From Scheffersomyces stipitis CBS 6054 (lineage: Eukaryota > Ascomycota > Pichiomycetes > Serinales > Debaryomycetaceae): DNA of 64,000 nt. Positions 10,301 to 20,525 of this stretch are shown here, one piece after another. Both the position numbers and the translations under genes were made by a program. The stretch covers positions 2,046,001 through 2,110,000 of the forward strand of contig NC_009068.1 in assembly GCF_000209165.1 (NCBI RefSeq), given 5' to 3'. The first letter of the stretch is position 1. Each line of letters opens with the position of its first letter. The notes under the pieces were generated by a model. That model ran no database searches. It saw only the letters and a program-made list of their open reading frames with translations, and was not told the DNA's origin.

Positions 10301-10650
10301 GCTTTCTCCCATAACAAGTATCTGATATGTAATGCTAACATCTTAACCATTTTGGATCCTTCTTCAAAAAGAAGCTCTGGAGTGTCGCTTACATTGTCAT
10401 TATTGTCCGCAATACCTTCTTCAGACTTGACCACCTCGCTGGCTTCTGGATCCTTGCTGAATGTGATAGTACAGTTACCCTCAAGGAAATTGTCCCAAAT
10501 CTCGGCGTTGTTCAACAGTATTATATAGTCCAACACTTTGAGATGAGTTTCGTTGAGATACGACTCGAAGAAGTTGCTGGAATGCAACCGTTTGGCCAAC
10601 TCGAAGAGCTTCTTGGGATTGTTATGCTCAAACGTCGATAGCTTCTCCAT
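7330..10650 (-). CDS. SPT7: SAGA complex subunit Spt7 (bromodomain)
   Basis: This 1106-residue protein starts at a clear ATG. The acidic N-terminal third (residues ~115-200) is rich in Asp/Glu. A bromodomain lies at ~370-490: the helical segment ELYEACEKVVVELRG, the NYGLIIKKPMDLNTVMKKL segment with the Pro-Met-Asp turn, and NCLTYNTDP with the acetyl-lysine-binding Asn. After an acidic linker comes the Spt7 middle region, including the histone-fold part at ~770-870 (FSVLRRNIAKIAMQTGFE). Spt7 is the scaffold of the SAGA histone acetyltransferase complex and pairs with Ada1 (HFI1) through this histone fold. The S. cerevisiae protein is about 1330 residues; the shorter length lies mostly in the N-terminal and linker parts. 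The protein is nuclear. Confidence 0.92.
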   Translation of the reverse strand: MEKLSTFEHNNPKKLFELAKRLHSSNFFESYLNETHLKVLDYIILLNNAEIWDNFLEGNCTITFSKDPEASEVVKSEEGIADNNDNVSDTPELLFEEGSKMVKMLALHIRYLLWEKAIDYYYKNTGSSSEQVVEVDDDFEMIDTLDNFSDDEDKEKEAEKEEKAQPKVREVEDDYDDEDEEEEESDQKDDKDDNKDNEQSENGIYQWKYNDEKQIVLQVPVSLVTVAPDTSSEIQTESQDGSGSTGSEPPKSSSNGDSPDSNADDQEKLIREYNKVYHNFEYDRETLIKRRKLEKSDLQLEDSKNGNADSTKDGLSGLGEADSMGISLGTGSTSLKHLLSTIQLKRDDVPLNDHELRTLFMDVRKNRGKWANNDRVGQEELYEACEKVVVELRGSTEHSTPFLNKVSKREAPNYGLIIKKPMDLNTVMKKLKSFAYNSKQEFVDDLMLIWSNCLTYNTDPKHFLRAHAIAMQKKTSKLIPTIPNITIRSRQEVEREEELENERVGTPMASAGKSMKKGRKRRQDQIKTEVDPATPIATAVASAIGSPVPVTGVSENIVENGNVSNDEEEEEEEDNENINGEANGISEEDDELDPELQAWRTITAKSRAHYCAERAALFDEKFHLRSDARAIIRQSREMSNFNQYLTNKEVISKSSNLLENDEPYLLEYDITGGLPGLKYKGIDKEEEEKREQSLVDVFLQQANGDASNIKSDFVLPIDSGLNKMYTENIKEMQEIRKICFKISLIRQMQTQQFVHHTQMKQPEIEVIREVDVDAVSKLPNHDPFTDQIQFSVLRRNIAKIAMQTGFESSEPFAINTLTQVAEKYMGNLIKTLKLHTETSSNNRLNEKEIVLLSLLENGIDKPDDLYTFVQERIIKQHDKLTDLRSKLSNFLKELLRPGLENFNERSFEDNSEQFMTGDFSNDLGDDFFGFKELGLDKEFKMLSSSIPIYLLHSRLHNSFTNSGSASKRNKYEDLQEYTAQFLTAADVHKQVGLLRPFYSKLNEKSKAHFVKLQKKKGEPTDLPEDNLLVLIEDEELPQKQRNIRPRLPPTGKITAIKKKIVANSFFLSDDEDEENGAKTEDIKLDDLAIDKTDSLGMSSPALALEA

Positions 10651-11627
10651 TCTATGCTAAGAAATTCTGAAATTTCACTTCGGAAATGGAACTGTGATAA
10701 TTAGTCAACTTTAGAAGGATTGGAATTTCTGTGAACTTTCAAGAAGAACAAATTCGTGAATATTACTGAAAATGTTATTGAAAAATGTGAACAGAATATA
10801 AAATAATGAAAGAATGAAACCTAGTTGGGTTTCTATTCAAATTTGGAATCACTACTGAATCACGTGTATGGATTGTCAACTCTACCAGACTTGAACTCAC
10901 GTCTATCTGCTCTGAATATCCTTTTAAAGGAATCGTTGTGGACTCAGTCTGGATTCAATGAGAGATCTGATTCTCGAGATTAATATTAGCTCTACAGAGG
11001 AGAGCGTCGGAACCAGCTAAAAAGAGAGCTGAAATGGCAAGAAAAAACGAAGCAAGCTGATATATGGATGTTTCCACGCTGTTTCAGTCTGCTTTCTGCT
11101 CGTGTTTTGAAGGTTTGTCGATTGATTGCCAGGATTTCTGGTGCTAGACAGCTTGAATAGAGAAGTGATTATATTGTTACCCGCAGTACGCTGGAAATTC
11201 CATAAATGTAAAGTATGCGACTCGAATAAAAATTAGCGAGTGAAAAAGTTAACAAAACGAATCTGAGTAAGAATATGACAGTAGAAATTTCGGACTTTCA
11301 TTTTCACACATACAAATGTATAGATATAATGTGAAAGGTTCATAACAGATAGCCGTACTGTTAGAATCATAAATGAAGTCAGCTACAAAACTCTACGTAA
11401 TATACAAAGTAGTATAAGTTCTACTGCCTCTACACTTCCTGACCACGAATGACATTATGTATATATTAAGCTGTAAAAATAATGACCAACACCACGACAT
11501 TCCAATCTACTACGTTCAAGATCTATAACACATTGAAGCGTTTGTTTTGAAACCGTCATCGCAATGGCTTTGTTTCTCTTTCTTGACCATTAAAAATTTC
11601 ATTATTCCAATAGACAATCGGACAAAC
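10651..11627. other. Intergenic region
   Basis: This 977-base stretch holds the SPT7 promoter (minus strand) and the UBC4 3' flank. A CACGTG site lies at 10861-10866, about 210 bases before SPT7. I see no coding frame, RNA gene or long repeat. Confidence 0.6.
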
Positions 11628-12779
<1,152 letters not shown>

Positions 12780-13665
12780 GATGGATGCGTGTGTTGATGT
12801 TTATAGACGGCAAAATGCGTTACAGCCAAATCCTCCCAAAAGAACAAGTATGGCAAATGTTTGAAAAACTTATCTACCGCTGGACCTGGAGGTTATCATT
12901 GTGTGACGACGAGAATTTTTCTACAGTGATCACAAGTACCGATTGCGAGTCTCAGAAGCGTATAGAAGGACGTGGAATAGACCGGCCGTGCTGGCAATTA
13001 CGCGGAGATCCATGTTGGGCGTCCGGCGTAATCAGCAGCACGCCCCACAGCCATCAGGAGTCGCGTGACAGCATGCCCGTGATTTCAAGGGACTTCAGTG
13101 AGTTCAGCGATAAGTGATTTCATTCTCTATTCGGAATAGAGACCGTAATTGGTTCAAGCCACCCGGTCACAAAAGAACGCCCGGAATTGGTTCAAACTAT
13201 ACCCCCTGTTCATACCAGCTACTGGATACTTTCAATACCAGTCAAAGAGATTGTCCGTACAGCAGCCTAAGGGTGGCCAGCTTAACTTTCCAAAAGCCAA
13301 GAGGAAATCGTAATGCTATTGAAAATCTCCCAGATAATTGCTCCAAGTAGAAAGCGTACGCTCATTCTAAGCCCAAGGTAGATTAACTTCAATTGTGAAT
13401 GCTATCTACGATTTTCTAATTATTACTTACGAAATTGTCATCTCCCGATGATAATAGTGATCTTATTAGTTTTTGGTGCACACTGTTAAACAGTAGCAAT
13501 GAGCATTTATTCTTTAATATTCTTAATTCCAAGGTAGACTCTTACTTAAAAAAGGACAAAAACCATTTCTACGAAGCTTAGAAAAGCACATAGGGAGCCG
13601 TTGGTGGATAAAATTACCTGGTCAGAAATCATCTAAATTGTCGCAAAGGAACACAACAATAGCAA
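12780..13665. other. UBC4 promoter and left arm of an inverted repeat
   Basis: This 886-base gap holds the UBC4 promoter and the 3' flank of the secreted-protein gene. At 13133-13157 lies one arm of a 25-base inverted repeat whose partner is at 14433-14457. A second copy of its core (CCGGAATTGGTTCAAAC) is at 13182-13198. Short open frames on the plus strand show no coding character. Confidence 0.6.
13133..13157 (+). repeat. Inverted repeat, left arm
   Basis: The 25 bases GGAATAGAGACCG-T-AATTGGTTCAA match the reverse complement of 14433-14457 at 24 of 25 positions. The arm is itself preceded by TCTATTC, which forms a 7-bp palindrome with GAATAGA. A related core recurs about 38 bases inward, giving a two-copy arm on each side of the 13666-14271 gene. 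Confidence 0.8.
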
Positions 13666-14271
13666 CTAAAAGTAATCGTCATTCTCACCGCCACCAACAC
13701 AATCATCACTTGAGTTAGCATTACATTCTCCATCTACGAATTCATCAGGACCAACAAGCAAGTATCCCTTCCATTTGGTACCGTCAGTTAATTCCACGCA
13801 CCAGGAGTGATTGTATTTATTCGAAATGAAAGATCTGTAAGCCTTGAATAGGGAACCCTGGATGGTTTCTTTCAGTGCTTCTGTACTAACGTCTTCACCG
13901 CCAGATGCAAAACTATAACTCATCTTACCGTTAGGAGTATCAATCACGCCATAGTACATTCCCAAAGTTTTACTATCAGATAGAGATTTCGCTGCTTCAG
14001 CAACCTTTTGCAAAACCGAGTACCAGGAAGTTGCAGCAATAGTACCATTTGCAAATTTGGTAGACGAGGGAGCAATTGTATGAAGGCAGCTCTTAACACT
14101 CCTATCTACGTGAAGTCCACCTTCCTCGACCGGTTCATCTACGTTTGAAATTTCATCTATGTCAATGGCATAAGCTGGAGCGAAAGCGATGTCTTCTCCT
14201 TTTTCCTTAATAACAACTCCCAAAGCACCACAAGCAATCAAAAGTATTGATAGTAAATTCTGTTTCAACAT
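13666..14271 (-). CDS. Small secreted protein of unknown function
   Basis: The frame runs up to 14289 but begins there at TTG; the first ATG is at 14271, giving 201 residues. Residues 1-22 (LLSILLIACGALGVV core) form a signal peptide, and there is no C-terminal anchor, so the product is probably secreted. Residues ~55-180 look like a compact domain: Cys-containing N part (VKSCLHTIAP), SWYSVLQKVAEAA helix, alternating strands (MSYSFASGG), and a conserved-looking WCVELTDGTKWKGYLLVGP end. The tail is acidic with two further cysteines. Its layout recalls the small condition-specific secreted proteins of yeasts (CSS2-type), but I cannot establish the family by eye. The gene sits alone between inverted repeats (13133-13157 and 14433-14457). 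A TATA-like TATTTATAGC lies upstream near 14325. Confidence 0.65.
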   Translation of the reverse strand: MLKQNLLSILLIACGALGVVIKEKGEDIAFAPAYAIDIDEISNVDEPVEEGGLHVDRSVKSCLHTIAPSSTKFANGTIAATSWYSVLQKVAEAAKSLSDSKTLGMYYGVIDTPNGKMSYSFASGGEDVSTEALKETIQGSLFKAYRSFISNKYNHSWCVELTDGTKWKGYLLVGPDEFVDGECNANSSDDCVGGGENDDYF

Positions 14272-15830
14272 TTTCTTCTGATAATTCAAATTAATTTAAG
14301 AGAGGGATATTTGAAGGATATCTACTATTTATAGCAAAATCTTTCTCTTCGTAGTAGTGCAGAATCCCCTCTTGTGATAGTAGTGATTTGATGTATTATG
14401 CGAACTAATTCCGACCTCTAGTTTTAATAATTTTGAACCAATTCCGGTCTCTATTCCTAATATGAAATTCACTTTCATTTATAGAGCAGTTTGAGTCACG
14501 TGACCCGCTGAACAACACGATTGTTACTCTTCTGTCTATTTCTGCTCCAAAAAAGAAGTAGAATCACCTAGTCCAGCAGGTTCTCACATCAGTTTCCAAC
14601 ACTCGTCTCTTCCTCTGGCTTCCATCTTGTCTTTTTCACAACTACTCAATTCTGACGATATAAGTGTACTGCATATAATGTCAATCTTCTATCTATACAT
14701 CTACCTAATTCGTCGTACCCGCTAAAAATCAGAAAGCTCTCCATAGAACAAAGTACAACTCTTTGTAGCCGACTGATTCTGTCGAAGACGTATAATCCCC
14801 GGGCATCGGAGTGGTAAGCGAAGAAGTACAGAACGTTCTAAAGAAATCGAAATCGAAATATCTGGGGTAGCAGCCTATAAAAGTGTTGCAACTTAGTCGT
14901 GCCGTACGAAGGAGGTGTAGAAACAAAAATTACATCCTACTGGCTTTATCTCTCTAAGTCTATTCATACGTATCTCTCTGGATATGGGTGTCTTGAAGGC
15001 ATGGTATATTTCCGTAGCTGGCTGTGAAATCGCTTATCTCTGAAATCGTTTGAAAAGGCGTTCCTGATTCAGAATAGACATAACTGCCCGTCCTATTTCA
15101 TAGGCTTTGAAAACGTTCCAGATCCCTGTGAAACAGCAGAAATGAAACGACGATCACCTTATCTCAAACTCTTATACTCTGTAGACTCTACCTGTGTTCT
15201 TCGTATACCTGTGGGTTCCTGCCGAACATCTCTGGATGACAACTCCTCGATTTTTCACCAGAATGCTAAATCTGTAGGAGTACGTCCACGGAGGGTACGG
15301 CTCGATATATATACCCATTACTGTCCGAGAATCCCTCAATATGTTATTTGACTTATTTCTGTTGTTCTAACTCCCTTTTTCATATCCATCTTTCTTTCTT
15401 GAGTCTGCCTCTCTCGTTCTGCCCCACAACGACTACTTAGCCTGTTTTGTGGAAGCTCATTATAAATTGAGCTCAACTTTTTTCGCTAAGTGAGCCTCCA
15501 GATCTAACTGTTATCTTTAATCTTTAACACACCTGGAAGCTTATATAGTCTGTGGAGATATAAAGCCTAAGAGTCTACTGGTAGACTTGCAGTTCTGAAA
15601 TCGAAAGAATCCATATTACACGACTGTCATATAGCCAAAATCAAATAGCAGTTGATATTGCTATCATCCTCAGTGATCACAAGATACCATATTGCTACAC
15701 CATTCTTCATAGAAAAGCCTACACCATTACGATCACGTAACCATCGTCACTTTACTTTTGCCACGATCCAAATACTGCATTACTACTGTCACATACATAA
15801 AATTCTGTCGCATTAATTCTTTCTTCTATC
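14272..15830. other. Long intergenic promoter region
   Basis: This 1.56-kb gap lies between divergent genes (secreted protein and Zn2Cys6 regulator). It holds the right arm of the inverted repeat, a CACGTG at 14497-14502 and several TATA-like tracts (for example near 15305 and 15461). No open frame in it looks coding. Long promoters are common in front of fungal regulator genes. Confidence 0.6.
14433..14457 (-). repeat. Inverted repeat, right arm
   Basis: The plus-strand sequence TTGAACCAATTCC-GGTCTCTATTCC is the reverse complement of 13133-13157 with one mismatch. A degenerate second core (GAACTAATTCCGACCTCTA) lies just inside at about 14402-14420, mirroring the two-copy layout of the left arm. 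Confidence 0.8.
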
Positions 15831-18296
15831 ATGTTAGTAACGTTCAATGCTCGTTCCAACAATAAGGAATCCAGAGCTTCCCAGCCTAAAGCGGCCAAAG
15901 TTCTGCCGCCGAATCGAATATCGAAGCCCAAGCATCCCATTAAGCACATAAATCTCACTGCAAGTTCTCCGACATTCGCAAAGCTGACTCCAGAGTCTGC
16001 TACAGTACAAGTTATACACGATACCAATGACTTTTTCATGTTGAAAAACTCCAAAAGATCACGGAACGGATGCCTCACATGTAAAATACGAAAGAAGAAA
16101 TGCAACGAAGAAAGACCGCAATGCTCTGACTGCCTTCGCCTTAGTAAAAATTGTATATGGGTAGACTACGACAGCATGTCAGAAGACGAAATCCGCGTAC
16201 TCAAGGAGAAGGTCGAAGCTGAAGAAAGTACCCTGAAACTAAGAAAAAGACGATCAAAGTCGGTAACAAAATCGTTGATAAAACTGGAAACTGAAGAAGC
16301 ATCAATGTCCCAACCAAATGGATTCTCAAATGATTCTCCATCGCCTCCACTGTCATTTGCATTTGCTAGTAATTTCCTGGGTAACTCGAAGGATGCGAAA
16401 TCACCTCAGTTTACGACTCATATCCACGATCGAGGTATTCTGATCACCAAAGTTATGGATAGGTCTCCGTTGATCCGACCAGAGAGTCCAGTAGATTCAC
16501 TCAGAATATTCAGGTATAACAATTCTGATTTGCGTTCAAATCGCTCAACGAAAGATGATGAAAGGTCTCACGATTCTCCGCGTTTCTATTTGGCCGGCTC
16601 TCCATCAAAAAACTCAGTACCACTAGTCTCTCGAAATACTCTTGAGGAAGAAATAGAGACCTCGCCTCCTCCATTGGATCTAGATGCCTATAAAGCTCCT
16701 GTTTCACCATCTGCATTCTTAAATCTCTTGAAGGATTTGAGTCAACAGCAGCACGAAACAGTAAGTGATGGTAGTAAAATTTCAGAAGTAGACGAAGAGA
16801 TGAAAAAAACAGAAGAAGAGAAACAACCTATAGATGTCAAAGAGTTGGTTTCCTCGCCGTCGTTCACTGCACTTTTGAATTCATGGGGACAGGATGTTAA
16901 TACCTTATTCTCGTCGGGTATGTCTCCAAAGTTATCTCCCGTAGACTTTGAAACCATGCTATACAATTTGGGAACTGGCATCCCTCCCTCGCCTACCACA
17001 CTTCCAACCATTCCTGAAATTGTAAACTCTCCGTCTGCCTCGTATCTATACAACTTCTATGTTGATGTAGTTTCTAAGAAAGTGTCTATAGCTCCCAGCT
17101 CTCAGAACGCAAACTCATACCAGAATGTGTTCTTGCCATTGGCTCATAGAGACAATGGTGTTCTCTATGGTATTTTGGCGTGGGCTGGGTACCACTTGGG
17201 AGGCCAATGGGCCGAAGAAGGAAATAAGTATGCTGAGCTTGCATTGCAGCATATCAATAACGGCTTGCACAAGGACAAAACTTTATCAGGTGATCGTCAG
17301 TCTGCCCTCAACAAGTTGGCAGCTTTGTTAATCTTATGTGGTGCAGAAATTTGTAAAGGAGACGTAAAGAAATGGTCTGTTTATTTGAACTGGGGCTGGA
17401 AGATCTTGCGTTCGCATGGAGGCATCTTGAGCTTCAACAAGCTGAAGGAAGAACATTGGTTGATTTCCAACTTTGCCTACCATGACCTTTTGGCCAGTTC
17501 TTCTACTGAGAGAGGGACATATTTCCCGTCCAAGGATTACGACGAAATTTTCAAAGATAGCCAGGGCTTTTCTCGGGGGACATTAAATCCTTTGTTGGGG
17601 GTATCGAAGAAGCTATATCGTATAATTGGAGATATCAGCACTCTTGTGTACGAAAGCAAGAAGATTTTGCATCTGTACTATAGTCAGAATTCTCCTTCAA
17701 CTGACAATGAAAGTGTCGCTGTTTCAGACTCTCCAGAATTGGCAAATGATGTCAATTTAGACGAAGATAATGAATCGGAAATCAGTGACCACGGCAGAAT
17801 CAGTCGTATGTTGCTTACAGTGATTCAGAAGTCACGAGATTTGGAAAAGGAAATCGATGAGTCCCGACCTGAATCTGACGATTTGGTAGGTTTGACTGAC
17901 GAGGAGTTGGAGTTACAGTTGACACTTTTCGAGGCATTCCAATTGAGTGCCAAATTGTTCTTGAATCAATCGATCATGAAGTGCAATCCGTCCATGTTGG
18001 AAAGTCAGGTCATCAAAAATGACTTAATAAAGTGCATTGACATTCTTTTGGGTACACCGGTTCAGGCATCGCTTGTATTTCCTGTGTTTATGGCCGGGAT
18101 ACACTGTGTGACCAATCACGACCGTGGTGAAATGAAGAAGAGAATGGACGAATTCATGAAGTTGTACGGACCATGGAATGTTCGTCGTGCCAAATTCATC
18201 GTAGAAAAGGTGTGGGAAAGCAACCCTCTGGGAGACAACGTTGTGGATTGGTATACAATTTTGAAGGAATTGCAATGGGACATTAATTTTGCATGA
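15831..18296 (+). CDS. Zn2Cys6 transcription factor
   Basis: This 821-residue protein has a canonical binuclear zinc cluster at residues 81-108, spaced C-x2-C-x6-C-x6-C-x2-C-x6-C (CLTCKIRKKKC ... CSDCLRLSKNC). It is preceded by the basic KRSRNG and followed by a linker and a short charged helix (DEIRVLKEKVEAEES). The middle (~170-330) is Ser/Pro-rich. Residues ~390-560 resemble the regulatory region of the Fungal_trans_2 family (FLPLAHRDNGVLYGILAWAGYHLGG). The overall layout resembles the Lys14-like regulators, which are multiplied in Candida, but assignment to a pathway is not possible from sequence alone. The ATG at 15831 is the first in frame; a second ATG just before the cluster (residue 70) could be the true start. 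The product is nuclear. Confidence 0.85.
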   Translation: MLVTFNARSNNKESRASQPKAAKVLPPNRISKPKHPIKHINLTASSPTFAKLTPESATVQVIHDTNDFFMLKNSKRSRNGCLTCKIRKKKCNEERPQCSDCLRLSKNCIWVDYDSMSEDEIRVLKEKVEAEESTLKLRKRRSKSVTKSLIKLETEEASMSQPNGFSNDSPSPPLSFAFASNFLGNSKDAKSPQFTTHIHDRGILITKVMDRSPLIRPESPVDSLRIFRYNNSDLRSNRSTKDDERSHDSPRFYLAGSPSKNSVPLVSRNTLEEEIETSPPPLDLDAYKAPVSPSAFLNLLKDLSQQQHETVSDGSKISEVDEEMKKTEEEKQPIDVKELVSSPSFTALLNSWGQDVNTLFSSGMSPKLSPVDFETMLYNLGTGIPPSPTTLPTIPEIVNSPSASYLYNFYVDVVSKKVSIAPSSQNANSYQNVFLPLAHRDNGVLYGILAWAGYHLGGQWAEEGNKYAELALQHINNGLHKDKTLSGDRQSALNKLAALLILCGAEICKGDVKKWSVYLNWGWKILRSHGGILSFNKLKEEHWLISNFAYHDLLASSSTERGTYFPSKDYDEIFKDSQGFSRGTLNPLLGVSKKLYRIIGDISTLVYESKKILHLYYSQNSPSTDNESVAVSDSPELANDVNLDEDNESEISDHGRISRMLLTVIQKSRDLEKEIDESRPESDDLVGLTDEELELQLTLFEAFQLSAKLFLNQSIMKCNPSMLESQVIKNDLIKCIDILLGTPVQASLVFPVFMAGIHCVTNHDRGEMKKRMDEFMKLYGPWNVRRAKFIVEKVWESNPLGDNVVDWYTILKELQWDINFA

Positions 18297-18787
18297 TATA
18301 GAATAATCGGATAGACTTAGCAGCAAGTAAATAAGGAATATAAGTATAAGGTTCTTCTGAGTTACAGAAGCAACTTCATCGTTAGAGAATTTGCACCCAA
18401 TACTATGTGCAGTATTTTGTAACAAAACTTTCTTCACGGATAAATTTCATGAAAACAGCTTGTGTGATGGTCATGATAAATACAGCTCTCGTATAGTATT
18501 ACTATACTATTCGTACAATTTTTATTAATTCCTGGTGATTTACAACTTCGTGCTCTTAACAGTGACTCTCTTATCTTCAGTACTGACACCATCTCATCCC
18601 TGTATGCCCAATTTATGTCGCATTTCTCACGTGAGCTCATCTGCGACACAGCGAAAAAAATTGGAGATGAGGAGAGAATTTTTCACCATTCCTAGCAATA
18701 TTGTGAAATATAGAAACGTAGTTATCTACAAGAACTTGTTTTTTTTTGTTTTAGCATTCCGCAGAACTCGAAATCATTAAAGACAAC
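18297..18787. other. NOP56 promoter region
   Basis: This 491-base stretch between same-strand genes contains the 3' flank of the zinc-cluster gene and the NOP56 promoter. A CACGTG at 18628-18633 and ribosome-biogenesis motifs at 18636-18685 are present. No other gene is visible. Confidence 0.6.
18636..18685 (+). promoter_or_regulatory. PAC and RRPE motifs upstream of NOP56
   Basis: GATGAG (18666-18671) and its reverse CTCATC (18636-18641) match the core of the PAC element. AATTTTTCA (18677-18685) is the reverse complement of the RRPE core TGAAAAATT. PAC with RRPE within ~150 bases of the start is the known signature of ribosome-biogenesis genes in yeasts, here in front of a nucleolar snoRNP gene. 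Confidence 0.7.
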
Positions 18788-20287
18788 ATGGCTGGTTTGG
18801 ACTATCTTCTCTTTGAAGAAGCTACCGGTTACGGGATCTTCAAGGTCTTGATCCAGCAGGATGACATCGCTTCTAGACAGAAGGAAGTACAGGAAGCTTC
18901 CAACGACTTGGGCAAGTTCTCCAAGATGATTGAATTGGTCTCTTTTGCACCATTCAAGGGTGCTGCTCAAGCTTTGGAAAACGCCAACGACATCTCTGAA
19001 GGTTTAGTATCCGACTACTTAAAGTCAATCTTGGAATTGAACTTACCAAAGGGTTCTTCTAAGAACAAGATTGCCTTGGGTGTATCTGACAAGAACTTGG
19101 GTCCTTCTATCAAGGAAATATTCCCTTACGTTGATTGTTTGTCCAACGAAATCGTCCAGGACTTCTTGAGAGGTATCAGAGTCCACGGCGACAAGTTGTT
19201 CAAGGATTTGCACGAAGGTGATATTGAAAGAGCACAGTTAGGTTTGGGTCATGCCTTCTCTAGAGCTAAGGTTAAGTTCTCAGTACAAAAGAATGACAAC
19301 CACATCATTCAGGCTATTGCTTTGTTGGACCAGTTGGACAAGGATATCAACACCTTCTCCATGAGAGTCAAGGAATGGTACGGATGGCACTTTCCAGAGT
19401 TGGCCAAAATTGTCCCAGACAATTACACTTTTGCCAAGTTGGCTCTTTTCATCAAAGACAAGGCTTCTTTGACTGAAGACTCGTTGCATGACATCGCTGC
19501 TTTGGTTAACGAAGACTCTGGTGTTGCCCAGAGAATCATAGATAATGCCAGAATCTCTATGGGACAAGACATCTCGGAACAGGACATGCAGAACGTTTCA
19601 ACTTTCGCTGAAAGAGTGGTAAACATCAGTGACTACCGTACCAAGTTGTTCCAGTATTTAACAGATAAGATGCACACTGTTGCTCCTAACTTGTCGACGT
19701 TGATTGGAGAAGTTGTTGGTGCCAGATTGATCTCTCACGCTGGTTCTTTGACCAACTTGTCTAAGCAAGCCGCCTCTACTGTTCAAATCTTGGGTGCTGA
19801 AAAGGCCTTGTTCAGAGCTTTGAAGACTAAGGGTAACACTCCTAAATACGGGTTAATCTATCACTCGTCTTTCATTGGTAAGGCTTCTGCCAAGAACAAG
19901 GGTAGAATTTCCAGATACTTAGCTAACAAGTGTTCCATTGCTTCCAGAATCGACAACTACTCGGATGAGCCATCTACTGCCTTTGGTGAAATATTAAAGA
20001 AGCAGGTGGAAGAAAGATTGAACTTCTACGACACCGGTGCCCCACCTATGAAGAATTCCGATGCCATTAAAGCTGCTTTGGCTTTAGGTGCTAGCGACTT
20101 GGCTGGAGTACCAGCCTCCAACGAAGATGACGAGCCTGAAACTCCTAAGAAGGAAAAGAAGGAGAAGAAGGAAAAGAAGGAAAAGAAGGAAAAGAAGGAA
20201 AAGAAGGAAAAGAAGGAAAAGAAGGAAAAGAAGCGTAAGGCTGAAGATGATGAATCTCCAAAGAAGAAGAAGAAGTCCAAGAACTAG
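18788..20287 (+). CDS. NOP56: Box C/D snoRNP core protein Nop56
   Basis: This 499-residue protein aligns along its length with yeast Nop56. The N-terminal domain (residues 1-~70) starts YLLFEEATGYGIFKV. The NOSIC/coiled-coil region (~165-290) includes the invariant stretch AQLGLGHAFSRAKVKFSVQ. The Nop domain (~290-410) includes IGEVVGARLISHAGSL and GAEKALFRALKTKGNTPKYG. The tail (~450-495) is a Lys/Glu repeat. Nop56 pairs with Nop58, Snu13 and fibrillarin (Nop1) in box C/D snoRNPs, which guide 2'-O-methylation of rRNA and pre-rRNA processing in the nucleolus. The sibling Nop58 is excluded because the diagnostic Nop56 segments (FAPFKGAAQALENANDISEG) are present. Codon usage is highly biased, as expected for an abundant protein. 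Confidence 0.95.
   Translation: MAGLDYLLFEEATGYGIFKVLIQQDDIASRQKEVQEASNDLGKFSKMIELVSFAPFKGAAQALENANDISEGLVSDYLKSILELNLPKGSSKNKIALGVSDKNLGPSIKEIFPYVDCLSNEIVQDFLRGIRVHGDKLFKDLHEGDIERAQLGLGHAFSRAKVKFSVQKNDNHIIQAIALLDQLDKDINTFSMRVKEWYGWHFPELAKIVPDNYTFAKLALFIKDKASLTEDSLHDIAALVNEDSGVAQRIIDNARISMGQDISEQDMQNVSTFAERVVNISDYRTKLFQYLTDKMHTVAPNLSTLIGEVVGARLISHAGSLTNLSKQAASTVQILGAEKALFRALKTKGNTPKYGLIYHSSFIGKASAKNKGRISRYLANKCSIASRIDNYSDEPSTAFGEILKKQVEERLNFYDTGAPPMKNSDAIKAALALGASDLAGVPASNEDDEPETPKKEKKEKKEKKEKKEKKEKKEKKEKKEKKRKAEDDESPKKKKKSKN
20146..20235 (+). repeat. In-frame 9-base tandem repeat in NOP56
   Basis: The unit GAAAAGAAG (Glu-Lys-Lys) is repeated about ten times with a single-base variant (GAGAAGAAG). 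It encodes the KKEKKEKK tail typical of Nop56/Nop58. Because it is a near-perfect minisatellite, length variation between strains is likely. Confidence 0.9.
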
Positions 20288-20525
20288 ATTATCACCTCTT
20301 TTTAAACACTCGGCATTTCTCGACGACCTTCAATTCGTCAACCCCAGTTGCTTTTTTATCCATTGTCTGGTCACGGCCTGATCGACAATATTATTGTAAA
20401 CTATAGTACTTTCTATTGCATGTTAATATACTAGATACCGAAATTGCGATTGTAGACGCCTATTTATTTAATGGGTGATAGCACCGTGACAAAAGATTAA
20501 CAATATGTATATATGCTCATAAGAT

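Noticed and set aside
15142..15351. 69-codon frame in the Zn2Cys6 promoter
   Set aside because: Length is within chance expectation; it has no conserved segments and no clear downstream 3' signals.
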